Positions 8,014 through 16,237 of a stretch of DNA of 64,000 nt are shown one piece after another. Source of the stretch: Alphaproteobacteria bacterium (GTDB taxonomy: Bacteria; Pseudomonadota; Alphaproteobacteria; SMXP01); contig JANQPV010000014.1 in assembly GCA_028285305.1 (NCBI GenBank), positions 124,001 to 188,000 on the forward strand, read 5' to 3'. The translations under genes were made by a program, and so were the position numbers. The notes below the pieces were generated by a model, which did no database searches, was not told the origin of the DNA, and was given only the letters and a program-made list of their open reading frames with translations. The first letter of the stretch is position 1. Every line of letters begins with the position of its first letter.

Positions 8014-9393
8014 TCAATTACACCTCGATCGACCGACTAATTTTGCACATTCCTTGGCCACCAAACTGCGCTCCGGCTGTTGGTGGAAGAGATTCATTGC
8101 GGTTTTGAAGTGGATCGCGGCACGTTGATCATCGCTCTCCACACCTAAACTATCGCGGTACATGACCCCCAAATTCAAATGGGCGTAGGGATGGCGCTGG
8201 GCCGCCGCCCGCTCAAACCAGATGCGCGCGCGCCGGTAGTCTCGCGCGACGCCGTAGCCATGGAAATACATTGTGCCCAACGCCACTTGTGTGTTGGCAT
8301 GGCCGGAACTCGCCACCTTTTTGATCAAGCCGACAATTTGTTTCGGCGTAGGCGTTCCCGTCACCTTAGCTCCAATGGAAGCTTGATACTTGGTGATCGC
8401 CTGTTTCGTTTGCTCACCATACGCATTGTCAATTGTGCCTCGATAATGGCCCAAAAAGGCGAGCGCTTCTTGGATGGATGAAACGCGCAACTCTTCAATG
8501 CGGTTCAGCGCTGCGATATCCTCAATTTCGTCGGTGGACTGATCGGAATGGCTACTCGGATAGACTTCGAAAGGCGGCACCCACGTGTCGGCCCGGCGTT
8601 TGGCAGCCACCTTCAATTCCTGGAAGAACGATTCGTCACGACAGTTTATAGGATAAGGGAGCGTACTCGTTTCACTGCACCCCTCACCTCTCAAAACATT
8701 TGAGAGCGCCGCCGCGTAAGAGTCCATGGTTGTGCGGGCAATGGCATTGCCTTCGCGCTCCGCCAAGGTGAAGTACGCCAGGGAATCAACATGATTCTTA
8801 CGCAGAGCATTCATGCTCCCGGACGCTGTCGCTTGTTCGCAAAACAGCCAATAATGCGGATTTTGTCTGCTCGGGGCGACCGCGCTGCCGGTTGCTCCGC
8901 ACATCTGGTGGGCGGACGCGTCTTGGAAGATTTCGCCCAACCTGAAGAAGCCGTCGGCCCCTCTAGACGACAAAATGTAAACGATCCGATTGCCGGCATC
9001 TTCCTGCTCGGCCTTGGACATCGGGAAGTAGAGAGCGTCCAAGCGCTTTATGACGCGCTGCAGTGCGGCCGATTTTGTCTGGATCGCGGCATCAGTTCGT
9101 CCGAGGTCGGACGGATTGATCAGCGCCAGGTATAGCCAAACATAGGCCTCCACATGATCGCGAGGCACGACAGTACCATTGTCATATAACTCGCCTAACG
9201 TGACCTGGGACATAAAGTCGTCTTCGACCCACCCTGCGGAGCGCCAGTGTTCCACAGCTTCGGCGTACCGGCCGTCAAAGTACAGACGCTGGCCTTGGGC
9301 AAAATTGGCGTTCGCCGGAGCAGCCAACACCAAGAGAAAGACGAACCAGAAGGATATCCCCCATGTGCGCTGCGAAGAATATTGTTCTCGCAC
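8014..9393 (-). CDS. Secreted Sel1-repeat protein with peptidoglycan-binding-like domain
   Basis: 459 residues if started at the GTG at 9393, which has AGGCAGGGG a few bases upstream and places a clean signal peptide (FWFVFLLVLAAPANA) at the N-terminus; an ATG at 9513 in the same frame would add 40 residues with no signal-like character. Sel1-like units occur near the N-terminus (QGQRLYFDGRYAEAVEHWRS; QVTLGELYDNGTVVPRDHVE) and C-terminus (TQVALGTMYFHGYGVARDYR; AHLNLGVMYRDSLGVESDDQ). Between them, IQEALAFLGHYRGTIDNAYG followed by QTKQAITKYQ is a PG_binding_1-like motif. Such proteins act as periplasmic scaffolds at the cell wall. Probably cotranscribed with the beta-helix gene downstream; exact role unknown. 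Confidence 0.78.
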   Translation of the reverse strand: MREQYSSQRTWGISFWFVFLLVLAAPANANFAQGQRLYFDGRYAEAVEHWRSAGWVEDDFMSQVTLGELYDNGTVVPRDHVEAYVWLYLALINPSDLGRTDAAIQTKSAALQRVIKRLDALYFPMSKAEQEDAGNRIVYILSSRGADGFFRLGEIFQDASAHQMCGATGSAVAPSRQNPHYWLFCEQATASGSMNALRKNHVDSLAYFTLAEREGNAIARTTMDSYAAALSNVLRGEGCSETSTLPYPINCRDESFFQELKVAAKRRADTWVPPFEVYPSSHSDQSTDEIEDIAALNRIEELRVSSIQEALAFLGHYRGTIDNAYGEQTKQAITKYQASIGAKVTGTPTPKQIVGLIKKVASSGHANTQVALGTMYFHGYGVARDYRRARIWFERAAAQRHPYAHLNLGVMYRDSLGVESDDQRAAIHFKTAMNLFHQQPERSLVAKECAKLVGRSRCN

Positions 9394-9699
9394 TGAATTG
9401 CACCCCTGCCTACAACCCACTCGGCTCAGGTCCCAGCAAGACGCTTGTCCCATTGCCGTTCTTAACCATAATGGTTTCGATGTAGCGGTTTCATAAACCG
9501 CCACCCCACACATAATGCTGTGTAGTCTCGATTCCTATCCCAAGCTAGCACAAAAACTGTAGGTTGTTAATCCTGAGCGCTCGACACGTGACATGAGTGA
9601 TGTTACGTTTTAACAGCAGCCCATTGCCCGTTTCACGGGCTTTTCGCTCGACGGGGGCGCGCGTGCTGCAGAGATCCTGTGACGTAAAGGGGGCGTGCG
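9394..9699. other. Divergent intergenic region with three tight hairpins
   Basis: 306 bases between the Sel1 gene (minus) and the first CaCA antiporter (plus), so it must hold both promoters. Visible structure: AACCAT-A-ATGGTT at 9464-9476, the perfect 7-bp stem GCGGTTT-CAT-AAACCGC at 9485-9501, and GCCCGT-TTC-ACGGGC-TTTT at 9626-9644. The last lies in the presumed leader of the antiporter gene, 56 bases before its ATG, and has the shape of a short intrinsic terminator. No coding frame seen. Confidence 0.5.
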
Positions 9700-10947
9700 A
9701 TGGATCCAAGTGTAATCGCCGAGTTGGCGGACCCACAAGCGCAAGCAATTCGCGAGGCTTTGTGGTCCAATATCGTCGGATTGCCATTCGCTATAGCCAT
9801 CGCGATGCTCGTCGCGGGCACAATCCTCTTTATGTCGGGGCTTTCGCGGTTCGCAAGTGTGCCGTTTCTTGTCAGTGTTCTGGTCGTTACGCTCGGGACA
9901 ACGTTGCCGGAAATGATCCTTGTCGGTATCGCATCGCAAAATAATCTGTACGAGTCCGCCAACTTCTTTGAGTTGGTTGCTGGCTATAAAGCCAACATTC
10001 TGGCGTATGGAATCATAATAGGCAGTACGGCGATCAATCTCCTGTTCGTTATGCCAATTGCGCGATTTGCGCGATCTCTGGGAGGGAACAACTTCGTTGT
10101 CCGTTCAAGCGTGGTGTTTCGCGATGTTCTGTTTTTGATCGCCGCGACAATCATTCTTCTCGTCACTGCCTACACGCACGTAGATACTGTCGTTCCCGTC
10201 AATGTGGGGTGGCTGCTTATCGGCTTTTCGTTTGCTTACGTTGTAATATTGACGGCAACGGAGCGGCGCGGCACGAGCGGCGACTCCAATTATGGGCAGA
10301 CTTCTTCTACCGGCCCGAACATGCTGCTGATTTCGGCCGGTATTTTGATGGTAGGGATTGTCTCCTACTATCTTATTCAGAGTTTGGTGTTTCCGGCCAT
10401 CGATGGCTTGAGCTTGGAAATGCTCCAAAACGAAGATCTGGTGCGCGCCGAAATCTTTGGTCTTGGCTTCTTCATCGGATTCGTCGTGGCGATGCCGGAA
10501 TTGGTAAGCAGCATTTTCTATGCGCAAGATAAAAACTCGGGAACAGGCCTAACGACCGGCAATATCTTGACTGCGTGCATTCTGAATCTGTCCGTGGTTG
10601 CTGGACTGGGCATCATTATCGCAGATTTGTTTGGAGGCACGGACGTCAGAGGTGAAAAGATTGCGGTCTTCTTGGACTTTGATTTCCTGTTCCCGCACCT
10701 GTTCTTTATTTTGCTCGGCAGCATTTTGTTGTGGGTCTTTTTCCTCACAAGAGAGAAGAATGAGGCCGACCCGGAGCAATCGGGCGGTACTTTTTCCGTC
10801 GTGGAAGGTATGGTATTGATCGGATTGTTGCTGATCTATCTTTGTTACTTGATCGGCGCAGATTGGGCAGTCAGTTTGGTTCATGGAATCAGAGCCGCAA
10901 CAATATCGCTTTTGGATGTTGTTTTGGGGCTCTTTGGCCTTAACTAA
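9700..10947 (+). CDS. Sodium/calcium exchanger (CaCA) family antiporter
   Basis: 415-residue inner-membrane protein with about 10-11 hydrophobic segments in two homologous halves. Each half carries an alpha-repeat: VVTLGTTLPEMILVGIA with GSTAINLLFVMP in the first and GFVVAMPELVSSIF with GNILTACILNLSV in the second; the acidic residue in (L/M)PE is the cation-binding glutamate of the CaCA superfamily. The loop between halves (about 180-210) is hydrophilic. The sequence is divergent from the more canonical YrbG-like gene at 13415. It probably exports Ca2+ or another divalent cation in exchange for Na+ or H+. ATG at 9700 follows AAAGGGGGCG. The downstream secreted protein gene starts 54 bases after the stop. 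Confidence 0.82.
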   Translation: MDPSVIAELADPQAQAIREALWSNIVGLPFAIAIAMLVAGTILFMSGLSRFASVPFLVSVLVVTLGTTLPEMILVGIASQNNLYESANFFELVAGYKANILAYGIIIGSTAINLLFVMPIARFARSLGGNNFVVRSSVVFRDVLFLIAATIILLVTAYTHVDTVVPVNVGWLLIGFSFAYVVILTATERRGTSGDSNYGQTSSTGPNMLLISAGILMVGIVSYYLIQSLVFPAIDGLSLEMLQNEDLVRAEIFGLGFFIGFVVAMPELVSSIFYAQDKNSGTGLTTGNILTACILNLSVVAGLGIIIADLFGGTDVRGEKIAVFLDFDFLFPHLFFILLGSILLWVFFLTREKNEADPEQSGGTFSVVEGMVLIGLLLIYLCYLIGADWAVSLVHGIRAATISLLDVVLGLFGLN

Positions 10948-11001
10948 AAGGGCTATACTACCGGTGGGCTTGCGATTCGAACGAGCCTGCAATTCGGGTC
11001 G

Positions 11002-12564
11002 ATGGTGATGAGTGGCTTATACAGATTGAAAGAACGCTTACGGCGATCAGTCGTAGTGCTTGTGCTTGGTTGCTTTGCTGCCGCTGTGAGTTCACCGGCA
11101 GCAGCTAAGGACAATTCCGAGGGCGATGCCGAGTACTTCAAAAAAGTTTTTGCACAAAGCAATTCCGGTGAGGCAGCGGTAACCGAAGAACAAGACTCAG
11201 GTGCCCAAAACACGAACTCTGAAGACGTTGGAGCGAATTCGGGTGCGACTACACCCGGCGTGCAACAGGACGCCGCACCTACGCAAGTTGAGCCGGTTAA
11301 CGACGGCCGGGCGCTTGTGAAGAACGACAAGATTTTTGCAGATCCCAATAAAGATCAACATCCGGCAAAATGCAGTATACTGAGCGCCGATAGTTTTAGC
11401 TTTGCGGAACCCGTTGAAAATGCCGGCTGGCCCCTTATTCACGGTGTAGCTCTCGGGAACTCGCCAACTCAATTGATGGAACACCTTTCTCGGATGGTCC
11501 GAAAACTGCCGGCCGCGCGCGCCGAATTGCGTCAACGCTGCCCTTGGCTGGACGGACCGACGGCAGGCCGTTTGTTCCAAGCCGGCAAACAGTCTGCACG
11601 CGAATCTGACATTGTGCCGATTTTTCTGCGGACCGGCGACGGCGCAGGACCAACCATCCCCACGATCACGATTGAGTACACGCCGTGCACCCAGGTGATT
11701 GTTGATACGCGCGATTTCGTTCAGCAGGAATTAGACGCAGGCAGAATTCGAAAGGGCAGCGTTGAAGCAAAGGAAGACGAGAAGCTGTCAGAATACACTC
11801 CCAATAGCTTTGGAGAAGCTTGCATCGACCATATTTCTATCGAGAACTTTGTCCACGACCAATTCGCTGTGTATGCGCGGTACTATTTCCGGGAGTCCGC
11901 TCCAGGCAGCAAACCGAAGGGCAAGTCGTCAGGCAACGCGCAATGCCGCGCCTCGACCAACGGCTCTTATGGGGGCGCCGGGGGTCAAGAAGTTCACAAG
12001 ATCGAGTGGAAAACTCATTGGCCTGATTACGAAAAATGGCTCTATTTGGCCCGGAAGGACGTTGTCGGCTCCTTCAAGAAAGTTCTGGATGCGGGGAAAG
12101 CGCAGCGTGCGTCAGGTGTCTGGGCAGAGGGAAACACCAAAGTCAGATATAGATGGCTGGTGGACGAGAAGCAAAACGTCAGCCGGGGATCATTTAAGCA
12201 GATAACCGAATGGGCCGACTTCAAGAAGAGCTATTGCAAATGCGCCGCCGGCGACAAGAAGTGTTATTGTCGTGGTGATAGCGATATGCAGTTTGTGACC
12301 TTGGACGTGGGATATAATCCGACGGCGGAGGTCACCGTCTCCAAAGGACCCGAATACGAAGAGGCCTGGGAATATCTGCGGAACCGATTTGTGACTGAGA
12401 GAGTTTACAGTCAGCGTCGGGCTCGGTTTGACGACGCGCTCTTTCCTACCGGCGCTGCTTCCGCAAAATATGATCCGCAGGAAGACCCCAATTGCCGGCT
12501 CATGACACCGGTGGGGATTAAAAAAAAAGCAGTGAACGCAAAGTCTGCAAAGGAAACCAAATAG
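11002..12564 (+). CDS. Secreted protein of unknown function; probable N-terminal part of a split phosphatase protein
   Basis: 520 residues with a signal peptide (SVVVLVLGCFAAAVSSPAAA, cleavage near residue 36) and then a Ser/Glu/Thr-rich linker to about 110. I do not recognise the central region. A Cys cluster CKCAAGDKKCYC at about 411-422 looks like a metal or disulfide knot. ATG at 11002 or the in-frame ATG at 11008 could start it. Near the 3' end the frame crosses nine consecutive A's (12520-12528). In frame it continues only 11 codons to TAG; in the -1 frame it runs without a stop into the histidine phosphatase frame at 12615, which lacks a good start of its own. So this gene and the next may be one protein interrupted by a frameshift. 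Confidence 0.65.
   Translation: MVMSGLYRLKERLRRSVVVLVLGCFAAAVSSPAAAKDNSEGDAEYFKKVFAQSNSGEAAVTEEQDSGAQNTNSEDVGANSGATTPGVQQDAAPTQVEPVNDGRALVKNDKIFADPNKDQHPAKCSILSADSFSFAEPVENAGWPLIHGVALGNSPTQLMEHLSRMVRKLPAARAELRQRCPWLDGPTAGRLFQAGKQSARESDIVPIFLRTGDGAGPTIPTITIEYTPCTQVIVDTRDFVQQELDAGRIRKGSVEAKEDEKLSEYTPNSFGEACIDHISIENFVHDQFAVYARYYFRESAPGSKPKGKSSGNAQCRASTNGSYGGAGGQEVHKIEWKTHWPDYEKWLYLARKDVVGSFKKVLDAGKAQRASGVWAEGNTKVRYRWLVDEKQNVSRGSFKQITEWADFKKSYCKCAAGDKKCYCRGDSDMQFVTLDVGYNPTAEVTVSKGPEYEEAWEYLRNRFVTERVYSQRRARFDDALFPTGAASAKYDPQEDPNCRLMTPVGIKKKAVNAKSAKETK
12520..12528 (+). other. A9 homopolymer: possible slippage or frameshift site
   Basis: Nine A's in the codon series ATT-AAA-AAA-AAA-GCA near the end of the upstream frame. 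Slipping -1 here enters the frame read AGC-AGT-GAA-CGC, which is open through to the phosphatase motif at 12615 and its stop at 13151; the phosphatase frame has a TAA at 12519, immediately before the tract, and no ATG, GTG or TTG between the tract and 12615. Explanations: sequencing or assembly homopolymer error, a real inactivating mutation, or programmed transcriptional slippage. Confidence 0.6.
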
Positions 12565-12614
12565 CGGCTTGGCAGGCCTTACGGCAGACAGCCTCTGGAC
12601 GCAAAAGTGCCATC

Positions 12615-13151
12615 TTGTTGCTTCGGCACGGGGACGCGTTAAGCGTAAGCGATCCGGGCCTTATTCCTGCTCCCCTGTGCGATCAGCAAAACGCGACCAA
12701 TCCATTCGAGCGACACTGGATCTTGGCACCGGCAAATGGCAAAAACCCAAATGGAGTTGACGGAGCAAATCTAATAGCTCGTACTCTGAGTTCCGCCGAT
12801 CTTGGGGTAACCACACTCCTCTCAAGCGATGTGTGCCGGGCAAAGCAAACAGCGTCGGGCCTATCGGGTGAGGAGACGACGCCCTCTTTCACATCAGCCT
12901 TGGCCCCCGTGAAGGCCGGAGGATCGGCTAAGGAAAGCCACCAGCTTTTGGCAAGTACGCACAAATCCATGGAAGGCGGAACCCTTGTCGCCATCAGCCA
13001 TGCCGATCTGATGCCCAAGATCGCAAACGCGTTTGGCTACCAGCTTGAGCGCAAACTCGGCGCACATGACGGAGTGGTGTTCTCCTACGATACATCGAGT
13101 GCGGCATGGAGCTGTGCGGGCACCATTACCGATTGGTCGAAGCTGCGATAG
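12615..13151 (+). CDS. Histidine phosphatase (phosphoglycerate-mutase-like) domain, start uncertain
   Basis: 178 residues from a TTG at 12615. The frame begins inside the first beta-strand: the residues upstream without a start codon read SGRKSAI and then LLLRHGDA, the canonical RHG catalytic motif of histidine phosphatases. The second catalytic histidine is in VAISHADLMPKI (about residue 130), and LLSSDVCRAKQTA matches the conserved SxxxRAxQTA segment. Thus the domain is complete, but its natural N-terminus is not. There is only a weak ribosome binding site for the TTG. The open frame extends back to the A9 tract of the preceding gene; fusion to that secreted protein would make a periplasmic phosphatase. 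The substrate cannot be predicted. Confidence 0.65.
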   Translation: MLLRHGDALSVSDPGLIPAPLCDQQNATNPFERHWILAPANGKNPNGVDGANLIARTLSSADLGVTTLLSSDVCRAKQTASGLSGEETTPSFTSALAPVKAGGSAKESHQLLASTHKSMEGGTLVAISHADLMPKIANAFGYQLERKLGAHDGVVFSYDTSSAAWSCAGTITDWSKLR

Positions 13152-13414
13152 ACTTAGACGAGACCGCTTCCTGCGCACTCTTTAAGATCCTGTATTGTTG
13201 GCCGCCTTGGCTGCGCCGGCGAGGTTTCGCCCAGATTGTCCCCATCTGTTGCGGAGAGGATACAGGCGGGGCACAGTTGAGGTTGAAGGCCCGACTGAAC
13301 TGCGCCTTGTCCTTGCCATGTATGCTATCTTTCCGAGCCGATGGCCCGGCGGAGATGATGCCCGCAGAAGGCATCGTGTTGGGGTAAGCGAATTATTGGG
13401 GCCGGCTAAAGCTT

Positions 13415-14419
13415 ATGGGTTTTTTTGAACAAGATTGGGTCATCGCGCTTCAGCCCTTTGCGATCGGCTTTTTCCTGCTTCTCATCGGGGGAGAATTCCT
13501 CGTTCGCGGCGCGATCAGCATCGCCAACTATTTCTCGATCTCAAAGCTCTTTGTCGGCCTGCTGATCGTTTCAATCGGCACGTCCGCTCCTGAGTTCATT
13601 TTGGCGTTCGAGTCGATTAGACAATCGGCGTCGGATGTGGGTGTTGGTGTTGTTATTGGCAGTAGTCTGATCAATGTCTTGCTTTTGATGGGCCTGGCGG
13701 CCGTCCTCAGCCCCATCCTCATATCAGGCAATGCCATCATCAGAGACGGGGTCGCGCTCCTTCTCGCGGCGGGCGCACTGATTTGGAGCAGCTTGAATGA
13801 CGGCGACGTGTTGAGCGTCCGCGATGGCGGGTTTTTGCTGGGCGGCCTGGTGGTGTACGTCTATGTGTCATTTCTCATGGAACGCGGCGGAGACGGGGAT
13901 TTCAGCGGCGGCGGAGATGGCTCGCTTGTCAGCTTCATCCTGGGGCTCGTGTTCACCGGTCTGGGTGGTGCGGCCCTCTTTTTCGGGGCCGAGTATCTTA
14001 TCAATGCCTCAGTCGAAGTGGGGCGCGCTTGGTCTGGCGGCAGTAATGCGGTCCTCGGTCTGACCGTCCTTGCGTTCGGTACCGCCTTGCCCGAATTGGT
14101 CGCGATCACGGCCGCAGGCCTCAGGCGTCAAACCAACCTCATGGTCGGAACGTTGATGGGTGCGAGCATCATCAACATATTGGGTGTATTAGGCGGGGCG
14201 GCCGTTCTGACCCAGTTCTTCGGTCAAGCCGAAGCGATCAGTATTGCCGAAATCTTCCGCTACGATCTGTGGACCCTGTTCGCAGCTTCGGCCGTTCTAC
14301 TTCCGTTCATGACCACGGGTCAAACCGTGAGCCGATTGGAAGGCCTTGTTATGCTCCTGGCTTATGGCGCTTTCCTCTATTACGCGTTGGAGCGCCACCC
14401 CAGCTTGCCGGCGTTCTAG
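13415..14419 (+). CDS. YrbG-like sodium:calcium antiporter (CaCA family)
   Basis: 334 residues, the usual length for bacterial CaCA proteins, with 10 predicted membrane helices in two inverted halves. Alpha-repeat 1: GLLIVSIGTSAPEFILAF followed by VIGSSLINVLLLMG; alpha-repeat 2: GLTVLAFGTALPELVAI followed by LMGASIINILGVLGG. The GTSAPE and GTALPE motifs contain the glutamates that bind the cation. A Gly/Asp-rich loop (GGDGDFSGGGDG, about residue 155) joins the halves. Function: cation efflux at the inner membrane driven by Na+ or H+. It is the second CaCA gene here; the two flank the secreted phosphatase-like genes. Confidence 0.9.
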   Translation: MGFFEQDWVIALQPFAIGFFLLLIGGEFLVRGAISIANYFSISKLFVGLLIVSIGTSAPEFILAFESIRQSASDVGVGVVIGSSLINVLLLMGLAAVLSPILISGNAIIRDGVALLLAAGALIWSSLNDGDVLSVRDGGFLLGGLVVYVYVSFLMERGGDGDFSGGGDGSLVSFILGLVFTGLGGAALFFGAEYLINASVEVGRAWSGGSNAVLGLTVLAFGTALPELVAITAAGLRRQTNLMVGTLMGASIINILGVLGGAAVLTQFFGQAEAISIAEIFRYDLWTLFAASAVLLPFMTTGQTVSRLEGLVMLLAYGAFLYYALERHPSLPAF

Positions 14420-14425
14420 CTTACG

Positions 14426-14445
14426 ATTCCCTCACAAGGGAATTT
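14426..14445 (+). terminator. Hairpin after CaCA antiporter gene
   Basis: Perfect 7-bp stem ATTCCCT with AGGGAAT around a 4-base CACA loop, starting 7 bases after the antiporter stop and followed by TT only, so a weak intrinsic terminator at best. Confidence 0.45.
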
Positions 14446-14479
14446 AACGATTCTGTCACAACCCACAGAAGAATTCTTG

Positions 14480-14503
14480 GGGAGAGGCTCCGCAGGCTCT
14501 CCC
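14480..14503 (+). terminator. Second hairpin between CaCA gene and phoR
   Basis: GGGAGAG (14480-14486) pairs with CTCTCCC (14497-14503) around GCTCCGCAGG; followed by ATTTCGC. Could terminate read-through from the antiporter gene or lie in the phoR leader. Confidence 0.4.
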
Positions 14504-14619
14504 ATTTCGCTATTGTCTTTCATGGGAAAGGGGGCCGCGACTCAAAATGCGGTGTCCCTGCCTATCCGATTTGGATATATGTGACACGTGAAATTACGGG
14601 CAATGGGCCCGACCAAGAT

Positions 14620-16107
14620 ATGCAATTTGTGCGATCCAAAACCTCACTCTTAAGCCCTCCTGCCATCGTGACAGTGGTTGGCCTTGGCTTAGTCACAGTT
14701 TTGACGGCAACGAATTTCGTAACTCTCACGGGAGGTATTGTTCTCGCCGCGTTTTGCGCTGCCGCAGCCTATTGGCTCGTCTCCCAAGCTGAACCACGCC
14801 GCGAAACGAAGGACGCAGAGATACCCGCTCAATCCGGCGCAACTTCCGATCCAGAGACGTTTGAGGGACTGGCAAGCCTTGCAATCGAACAAATGCCGGA
14901 TCCGGTTATTCTCCTTACAGACAAAGCGCAGGTTATACGGGCCAACAAGGCAGCAGCGCCCTACGTGGGTGAAGGCATAACAGGACAGCATATTTCGTCG
15001 GTCGTGCGCACGCCCGCCGTTCTCGACGCGATCTCTTCAACCCAGCAGGATGGAAACGAGAGAAGCGTTGACTACTCGATTTTTGCGCCCATAGAGCGGC
15101 ATCTGCGAGTCATGGTCGTGCCCGTGCATCCTTCGACCGCGAAGAGCGATGAGAACGGGCAGCCGGTAGATTCGCTCCTTGTGACCTTCCGGGATCTGAC
15201 GGCTGAAAAACGGACAGAGCAAATGCGCGCCGATTTTGTGGCGAATGCATCCCATGAGCTAAGGACGCCGCTTTCTTCCCTAAGCGGATATATTGAAACC
15301 CTGCGGGGTGCTGCAAAGGAAGATGCGCCCGCGCGGGAAAAATTCTTGGGGATTATGCAGGAGCAAGCGGACAGGATGCGGCGTCTCATTGAGGATCTCT
15401 TATCCCTGAGCCGCATTGAAATGAACGAGCATGTAGCGCCTACGGATGAAATTCGCTTGGTCGACTTGGTGAGAAACAGCATAACCGCTCTTTCTCCCGT
15501 TATGCTCGCACAAAACGTCAGAATCGAGATGAGCTTCGAGACCCGGCCATTGACGGATAACGATCGGGCTTTCGCCGACGAAATCCTCGGAGACCGGGAC
15601 GAACTTATTCAAGTCTTCCAAAACTTGATCGATAACGCGATCAAGTATGGACGCGAGCAGGGCGCTATTCATATTGACATTGGGAACGGTGTCCCGGGCA
15701 CGCCAACCGGTCCACAACGCAGCGACTCCGATAGATCTAATGTTGTGGAACTGGGTAAAGGCCGGGCCTCAAGCTCGTCGGCGGTCATGTATGTCAGTAT
15801 TCGCGACGAGGGGGAAGGCATTCCCAAAGAACACATTCCTCGTTTGACGGAACGATTTTACCGGGTTGATTCGAAATCCAGCATCAAAAAGGGAAGTACC
15901 GGGTTGGGTTTGGCCATTGTCAAACATATCGTCAACCGCCACCGGGGTTGGCTGACGATCGACAGCCAATTGGGTGAAGGAAGCACGTTCACAGTTTATT
16001 TGCCAAGGCGCCGGGAGGCGGTCCTACCAGGCGAGGCCGAAACTTCTCCAAGACTCGTCGAACTTAACATCGATCCGGCAAAATCTGAGGCAGCGACCAA
16101 CGCATAA
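14620..16107 (+). CDS. phoR: Phosphate regulon sensor histidine kinase PhoR
   Basis: 495 residues from the ATG at 14620, which places two membrane segments (about 15-32 and 36-53) right at the N-terminus, as in PhoR. A PAS domain covers about 85-190 (EQMPDPVILLTDKAQVIRA). The H-box VANASHELRTPLSSL has phospho-accepting His212; the N-box DNAIKYG is near 338, and GEGIPKEHIPRLTERFYRVD and GSTGLGLAIVKH are the F/G boxes. A Ser/Asp-rich insert sits between N and G boxes. PhoR senses Pst activity through PhoU and phosphorylates PhoB. The in-frame ORF extends upstream without a stop, but that part overlaps the antiporter gene. Followed by pstCAB-phoU-phoB, the common alphaproteobacterial order. Confidence 0.92.
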   Translation: MQFVRSKTSLLSPPAIVTVVGLGLVTVLTATNFVTLTGGIVLAAFCAAAAYWLVSQAEPRRETKDAEIPAQSGATSDPETFEGLASLAIEQMPDPVILLTDKAQVIRANKAAAPYVGEGITGQHISSVVRTPAVLDAISSTQQDGNERSVDYSIFAPIERHLRVMVVPVHPSTAKSDENGQPVDSLLVTFRDLTAEKRTEQMRADFVANASHELRTPLSSLSGYIETLRGAAKEDAPAREKFLGIMQEQADRMRRLIEDLLSLSRIEMNEHVAPTDEIRLVDLVRNSITALSPVMLAQNVRIEMSFETRPLTDNDRAFADEILGDRDELIQVFQNLIDNAIKYGREQGAIHIDIGNGVPGTPTGPQRSDSDRSNVVELGKGRASSSSAVMYVSIRDEGEGIPKEHIPRLTERFYRVDSKSSIKKGSTGLGLAIVKHIVNRHRGWLTIDSQLGEGSTFTVYLPRRREAVLPGEAETSPRLVELNIDPAKSEAATNA

Positions 16108-16133
16108 ACAGCCGTTTTGCATGGCTTCTTCGG

Positions 16134-16151
16134 GCGTCACATAAGTGTCAA
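16134..16151 (+). promoter_or_regulatory. Candidate Pho box upstream of pstC
   Basis: GCGTCAC-ATAA-GTGTCAA: two GTCA cores (16136 and 16147) spaced exactly 11 bases, the periodicity of PhoB sites whose consensus is two CTGTCAT-like repeats separated by 4 bases. It lies ~90 bases upstream of the pstC ATG, in the phoR-pstC gap. Only the GTCA cores match well. Confidence 0.45.
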
Positions 16152-16237
16152 GAAACGTTCGTAAATCCTTTTCGACCTGGCCGCATCACTCCGTGACAGG
16201 CTTTAAGAAATCATAAAGTTCGATTGGGGAATTGAGT

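Noticed and set aside
14269-14619. Upstream extension of the PhoR frame
   Set aside because: It overlaps the antiporter gene and precedes the natural N-terminal membrane segments; no ribosome binding site or homology supports it.
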